From: an uncultured Cryomorphaceae bacterium
Lineage (GTDB): Bacteria > Bacteroidota > Bacteroidia > Flavobacteriales > Schleiferiaceae
Reading direction: 5' to 3'
Assembly (NCBI GenBank): GCA_937120475.1
Contig: CAKZJV010000007.1
Coordinates: 822,068-886,067 of the forward strand
Length of the DNA stretch: 64,000 bases
The position numbers and the translations under genes were made by a program. Shown in pieces: positions 59,182 through 64,000 of this stretch (positions are counted from its first letter, which is position 1; each line of letters starts with the position of its first letter). The notes under the pieces were generated by a model. That model made no database searches and was not told where the DNA came from. It was given only the letters and a program-made list of their open reading frames with translations.

Positions 59182-61605
59182 ATGGCTAAAGGCAAAAAGA
59201 AAGCAAACCCATCAGGAAACACTACGGCTACCCTGAAGAACTTTTTTCGCAACAAAACCAACCACACGGTACTCGGCATACTGCTGGTTTTCCTGGCTAT
59301 ATTTATGGCTGGTGCTTTTACGTCTTACCTCTTTAACTGGCAAGCCGATCAAAGTGAAGTGCAGGGCAGCTTCTTTTCGCTACTTGCCAATCCTGAATTT
59401 GAGGTACAAAACGTTTTGGGCAAGGTCGGTGCCGCTATGGGCCATCAGTTTGTTTACCACTGGTTCGGAATATCGGCCTATCTACTCTGCTGGTTCCTGT
59501 TGGTTTCGGGCTTGCGCATTGCCCTGCGGGTAAAACTGGTCCGCCTGCAACGAACAGCCGCAGTATTGCTTTTCCTTCTGATATGGGCTCCCACTGCCCT
59601 GGCCTATCTGAATTTTGAGAATCCGGTTTGGAGCGGGGGTAACGGTTATTTTACCGAACGCTGGATGAATGATATTGCCGGTCCGGTGGGTACAGCTGTG
59701 GTGCTAATCTTTGCCATGTTGGTTTTCCTGGCCGTACGCTTTCGCTGGACCCCGGATAAGATCAATGCCTTTTTTGCTAACCTTAGCTTGCCCGGCCGGG
59801 GAAGAAGCCAAGAAGAACCGGTAACGGAAGAGGAAAATTCTCCGGATGAAGAAGAAATTCAACCGGAAGAAAAACTGGAAATTGACTTTGACGATGCGGA
59901 TGAAGAAACGGAAAGTGAAAATGAACCGGAAAAGGAGATCAACGAACCGCTAATTATAGATCAGACTTCCAACCAAACGGACGATGAGCAACCCCAGGCA
60001 GAGGAAGATGAAAACTTTGAAATAGAAGCGGTTGAGGAAGAAGAATCGCTAAGCGAAAAGGAAGTCAACAAAAAAGTAAAAGAGTTTGGTGAGTATGACC
60101 CTACCCTGGACCTTTCCCGCTTTAAGCTACCCCCCATCGATCTGCTTAAGGATTACGGGGATAGTAATATTACCATTAACCAGCAGGAACTGGAGGCCAA
60201 CAAAAATAAGATTGTAGATACCCTCAACAATTACAACATTGAGATCTCCAAGATCAAGGCCACCATCGGGCCTACCGTAACGCTGTACGAAATTGTACCT
60301 GCGGCCGGGGTACGCATCAGCAAGATCAAGAACCTGGAAGATGATATTGCCCTTTCACTCTCCGCATTGGGCATACGCATTATCGCCCCGATACCGGGCC
60401 GTGGAACCATCGGTATTGAAGTACCCAGTACCACCCCGCAAATGGTTCCTATGCGGAATATGCTGAAAAGTGAAAAATTCCAGAAAACAGACATGGAACT
60501 GCCCATTGCTTTTGGAAAAACCATCAGCAACGAAACCTTTATGGCCGACCTCACCAAAATGCCTCACTTGTTGATGGCCGGTGCTACCGGACAAGGTAAA
60601 TCGGTGGGCCTCAATGTTATCCTTACTTCCATTCTCTATAAAAAACACCCTTCGCAGGTGAAGTTTATCCTGGTAGATCCTAAAAAGGTGGAGCTTACAC
60701 TTTTCAACAAAATAGAGCGGCATTACCTGGCTAAACTACCGGATACCGAAGAGGCCATTATCACCGATACCACCAAGGTGATCCATACCCTCAATTCTCT
60801 TTGCATTGAAATGGACAACCGTTACGACCTGTTGAAAAACGCCATGTGCCGTAACCTGAAGGAGTATAATGCCAAGTTTATTAAGCGAAAGCTGAACCCC
60901 GAGGAGGGACACCGTTACCTGCCATACATTGTATTGGTGATTGATGAGTTTGCCGACCTCATAATGACGGCTGGTAAAGAGGTGGAAACCCCTATTGCAC
61001 GTCTTGCGCAACTGGCAAGAGCCATTGGCATTCACCTGATTATTGCTACCCAAAGGCCTTCGGTGAATGTGATTACCGGTATTATCAAGGCCAACTTCCC
61101 GGCCAGGGTGGCCTTTAGGGTAACTTCTAAAATAGATTCGCGTACCATCCTGGATGCCGGTGGTGCCGACCAGTTGATTGGTAAGGGGGATATGCTTTTT
61201 GCCAGTGGTAGTGATCTCATCCGTATTCAATGTGCTTTTGTGGATACTCCCGAAATTGAAGAAATCACCGATTACATCGGTAACCAACAGGCTTATCCCG
61301 AAGCGTATCAGTTACCGGAATACAAGGGCGAGGACGAAGGCGGAACCGTGGATATTCTCGATCCTTCGGAAAGAGACTCTCTTTTTGAAGATGCTGCCCG
61401 CGTAATTGTAATACACCAGCAAGGGTCCGCTTCCCTTTTGCAGCGTAAACTCAAGCTGGGTTACAACCGTGCCGGGCGTATCATCGACCAATTGGAAGCG
61501 GCTGGTATTATCGGTCCCTTTGAAGGCAGCAAAGCACGGCAGGTACTTATACCGGACGAAATGGCTTTGGAACAGTTATTGAAAAATGAACAGAACAACA
61601 CGTAA
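59182..61605 (+). CDS. ftsK: DNA translocase FtsK
   Basis: 807 residues. Four N-terminal transmembrane helices (about 30-200) are followed by an acidic Glu/Asp-rich linker (about 215-305), the alpha/beta motor with Walker A GATGQGKSVG (about 468) and Walker B VLVIDEFADLIM (about 585), and a C-terminal gamma winged helix (about 735-800, LLQRKLKLGYNRAGRIIDQLE). It pumps chromosome DNA at the septum and activates XerCD. The gene order ftsK-lolA-lptF/G is common in flavobacteria. The linker is strongly acidic rather than Pro/Gln-rich as in E. coli. Confidence 0.97.
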   Translation: MAKGKKKANPSGNTTATLKNFFRNKTNHTVLGILLVFLAIFMAGAFTSYLFNWQADQSEVQGSFFSLLANPEFEVQNVLGKVGAAMGHQFVYHWFGISAYLLCWFLLVSGLRIALRVKLVRLQRTAAVLLFLLIWAPTALAYLNFENPVWSGGNGYFTERWMNDIAGPVGTAVVLIFAMLVFLAVRFRWTPDKINAFFANLSLPGRGRSQEEPVTEEENSPDEEEIQPEEKLEIDFDDADEETESENEPEKEINEPLIIDQTSNQTDDEQPQAEEDENFEIEAVEEEESLSEKEVNKKVKEFGEYDPTLDLSRFKLPPIDLLKDYGDSNITINQQELEANKNKIVDTLNNYNIEISKIKATIGPTVTLYEIVPAAGVRISKIKNLEDDIALSLSALGIRIIAPIPGRGTIGIEVPSTTPQMVPMRNMLKSEKFQKTDMELPIAFGKTISNETFMADLTKMPHLLMAGATGQGKSVGLNVILTSILYKKHPSQVKFILVDPKKVELTLFNKIERHYLAKLPDTEEAIITDTTKVIHTLNSLCIEMDNRYDLLKNAMCRNLKEYNAKFIKRKLNPEEGHRYLPYIVLVIDEFADLIMTAGKEVETPIARLAQLARAIGIHLIIATQRPSVNVITGIIKANFPARVAFRVTSKIDSRTILDAGGADQLIGKGDMLFASGSDLIRIQCAFVDTPEIEEITDYIGNQQAYPEAYQLPEYKGEDEGGTVDILDPSERDSLFEDAARVIVIHQQGSASLLQRKLKLGYNRAGRIIDQLEAAGIIGPFEGSKARQVLIPDEMALEQLLKNEQNNT

Positions 61606-61612
61606 CGCTACT

Positions 61613-62257
61613 ATGAAAAGATTTTTCACCCTCCTCATTTTGGTAGGTTTTACCTCCACCACCCTGGCCCAGGCTACCAACGCTGAAGCCAAGGAAATTT
61701 TGAACCGCGCCTCCAAAAAAATGCGCTCCTTTGACAATCTTTACCTCACCTTCACGTACTTTTTTGAAAATAGCCGCGTGAACCCACCCGTTACGCAGCA
61801 GGAAAAAGGGGATATTGCCATTAAGGGTGATGCCTATCACCTCAACTTCATGGGTACCGAGCAAATCCGTAACGGCAATAAGCTCTACACCATACTGGAG
61901 ATGGATGAAGAAGTGCAGATTACCGAATATGAGGAAGGTGAAGATGCGGGCCTCACCCCTACCCGCATTCTCGATCTTTACAGCAAAGGTTACAGCTACA
62001 AGCTGGGTGGTAGCGAAAAGGTGAATGGCAAAACCATTCAATACGTTATCCTGAAGCCCAACGCTTCAGAAGAAGTAGATAAGATTATGGTGGGTGTGGA
62101 AAAAGATACCGATCACATCTACTCCCTTAAACAATGGGGAACCAACGGTACCATTACCACCTTCCAGGTAACTTCATTTGAACCCAATAAAAAGCTTCAA
62201 CCCGCTTATTTTGCTTTTAACCGTAAGAATTATGAAGGCTATTACATTGCCGAGTAG
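61613..62257 (+). CDS. lolA: Outer-membrane lipoprotein carrier LolA-like protein
   Basis: 214 residues from the ATG at 61613 (signal peptide MKRFFTLLILVGFTSTTLAQ; a longer in-frame start at 61586 overlaps ftsK). The mature part has the LolA layout: EAKEILNRASKKMRSFDNLYLTF, the beta-sheet QEKGDIAIKGDAYHLNFMGTEQIRNGNKLYTIL, and IMVGVEKDTDHIYSLKQWGTNGTITTFQV. It carries lipoproteins across the periplasm. It lies between ftsK and a LptF/G gene (gaps of 7 and 6 bp). Confidence 0.88.
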   Translation: MKRFFTLLILVGFTSTTLAQATNAEAKEILNRASKKMRSFDNLYLTFTYFFENSRVNPPVTQQEKGDIAIKGDAYHLNFMGTEQIRNGNKLYTILEMDEEVQITEYEEGEDAGLTPTRILDLYSKGYSYKLGGSEKVNGKTIQYVILKPNASEEVDKIMVGVEKDTDHIYSLKQWGTNGTITTFQVTSFEPNKKLQPAYFAFNRKNYEGYYIAE

Positions 62258-62263
62258 CACAAC

Positions 62264-63742
62264 ATGAAAACCCTCGATCGCTTTGTATTAAAGTCGTTCA
62301 CGCGGCCCTTCCTTACCACTTTTATTGTAATGGTACTCTTCCTGCTGATGCAGTTTGTATGGAAGTACATTGACGATTTGGTGGGCCGTGGCGTGGAATG
62401 GTATTACATAGCCGAGTTATTGTTTTATACTTCCGCAACGGTAGTGCCCATGGCCCTGCCGTTGGCGGTACTCCTCTCCTCCATCATGACCTTCGGAACG
62501 CTGGGTGAGCACAATGAAATGGCGGCCATGAAATCATCGGGCCTCTCACTGATACGGGTAATGCGTCCGCTCATTATTTTCATGTTGCTCGCTGCGGCCG
62601 GTCAGTTCCTTTTTGCCAATTACGTTATACCGGTGGCCAACCTCAAAAGCCAAACCCTATTGCGGAATATCACCAACAAAAAACCGGCACTTAATATCCG
62701 CCAGGGAGTATTTTATACCGGTATTGAAGGCTATTCCATCAAAATCGGTCAAAAAACCGGACCTGATAACAACCAGCTCAAAAACATTTTTATTTACGAC
62801 CATACCAAAAAACAGGGTAATCTTAAGGTAATTGCTTCCGAAACCGGGGAAATGAAAGTTACCGATAATGAAATGTACCTCAACATCGATTTGGTAAACG
62901 GTTATTCGTATGAGGATTTGCAGCCCGCTAAGCTCAAAGACCGGGATAATCATCCGTTTGTGAAGTCTTCTTTTGACCGTTCGGTTATTCGTTTTAACCT
63001 TTCCGATTTCCAGAGTGGCGACCTGAGAGCCGGTGCACGTAAGGATTACGACATGCTCAACGTTGTACAGATTGATGAGGCGGTGGATTCACTCAAAACT
63101 AATTTTGATGAACGAAGAGCTGAATTCCGGACCCAGATGTCGGACAAATACTCCTTTGAAACCCTGGTTCCTGAACGCAGGGATGAGGAAGATTCTACGG
63201 TGACCCCCACTTCAGCCCTAAAGGAGGATATCCTGGCCAACATTAAAACCACCGACCGCCAGAAGGTAGTGCAGAATGCCCTGCGTATTGCCCGCAGCAA
63301 CAAGGCCTATTATACCAATGCTGCAGCCGAATACCTGTGGCGCGACAAATTGATTGCCAGACACCTTTTGGAATGGCAAAAGAAATTTTCGGTTTCCTTT
63401 TCCTGCATTGTATTGTTTTTCATCGGTGCCCCGCTGGGTGCCATTATCCGTAAAGGCGGTATGGGTATGCCGGTGGTTATTTCGGTATTTATCTTTATTG
63501 TATATCACGTAACCAGTTATTCTTTTGAAAAACTCGGTCGTGAGCTGGTATGGAGTCCCTTCCGCGCTATGTGGACCGCTAACTTCATACTGTTCCCCAT
63601 CGGGGTTTGGCTTACCTATAAATCGGCTACCGACAGTGCTATTTTCAACATTGAAAACTACCTGAAACCTTTTCAAAAAATTTCAAGCATCTTTGCCGGG
63701 CGAAAGAAAAAGAGCCTTGAAGATTCTTCTGCTGAGCAATAA
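62264..63742 (+). CDS. LptF/LptG family permease (YjgP/YjgQ)
   Basis: 492 residues. It has three N-terminal and three C-terminal transmembrane helices around a periplasmic beta-jellyroll domain. LDRFVLKSFTRPFLTTFIVMVLFLLMQ, the conserved helix FYTSATVVPMALPLAVLLSSIMTFGTLGEHNEMAAMKSSGLSL and GAPLGAIIRKGGMGMPV are the family signatures. It helps lift lipopolysaccharide from the inner membrane onto the Lpt bridge. A Bacteroidota-type cytoplasmic or loop insertion of about 100 residues (DEAVDSLKTNFDERRAEF ... RDEEDSTVTP) precedes the last helices. Its 3' end overlaps the glycosyltransferase start by 26 bp. Confidence 0.93.
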   Translation: MKTLDRFVLKSFTRPFLTTFIVMVLFLLMQFVWKYIDDLVGRGVEWYYIAELLFYTSATVVPMALPLAVLLSSIMTFGTLGEHNEMAAMKSSGLSLIRVMRPLIIFMLLAAAGQFLFANYVIPVANLKSQTLLRNITNKKPALNIRQGVFYTGIEGYSIKIGQKTGPDNNQLKNIFIYDHTKKQGNLKVIASETGEMKVTDNEMYLNIDLVNGYSYEDLQPAKLKDRDNHPFVKSSFDRSVIRFNLSDFQSGDLRAGARKDYDMLNVVQIDEAVDSLKTNFDERRAEFRTQMSDKYSFETLVPERRDEEDSTVTPTSALKEDILANIKTTDRQKVVQNALRIARSNKAYYTNAAAEYLWRDKLIARHLLEWQKKFSVSFSCIVLFFIGAPLGAIIRKGGMGMPVVISVFIFIVYHVTSYSFEKLGRELVWSPFRAMWTANFILFPIGVWLTYKSATDSAIFNIENYLKPFQKISSIFAGRKKKSLEDSSAEQ

Positions 63743-64000
63743 AGTTCCCTACCCTGCGCGCGATGGCAGCAGCATCGCTATCAAAATGATGATTGATGGT
63801 TTACTGGCCAATAATGCAGAGGTAAGTTTATTGTGTCTCAATACCTTAAAGCATTATAAAGAACCGCAGCACATAGCCGCTGAAAAGCCGGAAAGCCTTC
63901 GGTTAGAGGTAGTAAAAGCCAATACCAACATCCACCCGCTGGGGGCATTGTCCAACCTCGTTTCCGGGCAGCCTTACCACGTTTCCCGCTTTGCCGTACC
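63717..64000 (+). CDS. Glycosyltransferase, N-terminal fragment
   Basis: A TTG at 63717 opens a frame running off the right edge (94 codons). LKILLLSNKVPYPARDGSSIAIKMMIDGLLANNAEVSLLCLNTLKH is the opening of group 1 (GT-B) glycosyltransferases: strand, loop PxPxxGG-like, helix. A short gene-to-gene overlap with the LptF/G gene suggests co-transcription. The acceptor and donor are unknown. The TTG start is chosen because no ATG precedes the first strand in this frame. Confidence 0.75.
   Translation, partial: MKILLLSNKVPYPARDGSSIAIKMMIDGLLANNAEVSLLCLNTLKHYKEPQHIAAEKPESLRLEVVKANTNIHPLGALSNLVSGQPYHVSRFAV

Noticed and set aside
1-64000. CRISPR, tRNA, rRNA, tmRNA, integron integrase or complete insertion sequence
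   Set aside because: Looked for and not seen. Repeats found are few-copy palindromes, not CRISPR-like, and no transposase or integrase motif was recognised.

Overview
The window is a gene-dense stretch of a Bacteroidota chromosome, most likely a marine flavobacterium of the Cryomorphaceae/Schleiferiaceae type (the family is inferred). The supporting signs are type IX secretion sorting domains, a PorP/SprF protein beside a giant PKD adhesin, FecR/ECF sigma genes with SusC-like receptors and DUF4249 lipoproteins, DUF4199 proteins, a CrtZ/CrtY carotenoid pair, and many -7 boxes of the Bacteroidota form TAnnTTTG. I see no rRNA, tRNA, CRISPR array, prophage or complete insertion sequence.

Region 0-27 kb is ordinary housekeeping and envelope DNA. 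It carries a methyltransferase tail, a PyrR-like phosphoribosyltransferase, crtZ-crtY, queE, a flavodoxin, a T9SS tandem-CTD protein, a secreted bleomycin-hydrolase-like protease, a membrane-anchored LuxR regulator next to a DUF4199 protein, a secreted sugar dehydrogenase, pcm, an exopolysaccharide cluster (Gfo/Idh oxidoreductase, lipoprotein, WcaJ-like transferase, YkgJ), a NamZ-like muramidase head-to-head with a LolC/E-like permease, cystathionine beta-synthase with a BtuF-like protein, a self-cleaving XRE/S24 regulator, pyrD and smpB.

Region 27-34 kb is accessory. It holds mostly small, mostly minus-strand genes (lipoproteins, DUF695, O-methyltransferase, VOC, DUF4199, a beheaded AraC gene) separated by palindromes. 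Two REP-like elements and attC-like inverted repeats lie here, and one REP element sits exactly where an AraC gene lost its 5' half and a neighbouring ORF lost its natural 3' end.

Region 34-40 kb returns to core genes: folD, ffh, argS and arginase. A four-helix-bundle gene is inserted between folD and ffh and is bracketed by a perfect 23-bp inverted repeat.

Region 40-49 kb is a regulated nutrient-uptake locus: ECF sigma factor, small lipoprotein, FecR anti-sigma factor, then two tandem receptor/DUF4249 pairs. Only the first receptor carries the STN signalling domain. Region 48.7-58.9 kb is a T9SS adhesin operon: a 3018-residue PKD protein with an internal ~450-residue tandem duplication and a C-terminal T9SS type B domain, overlapping a PorP/SprF gene. 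The window ends with ftsK, lolA, an LptF/G permease and the start of a glycosyltransferase.

The least explained signals are two tandem mini-ORFs around a strong terminator (7.7-8.0 kb), the duplicated palindrome after the LuxR gene, the cassette-like repeats of the accessory region, and the repeat-bracketed four-helix-bundle gene.
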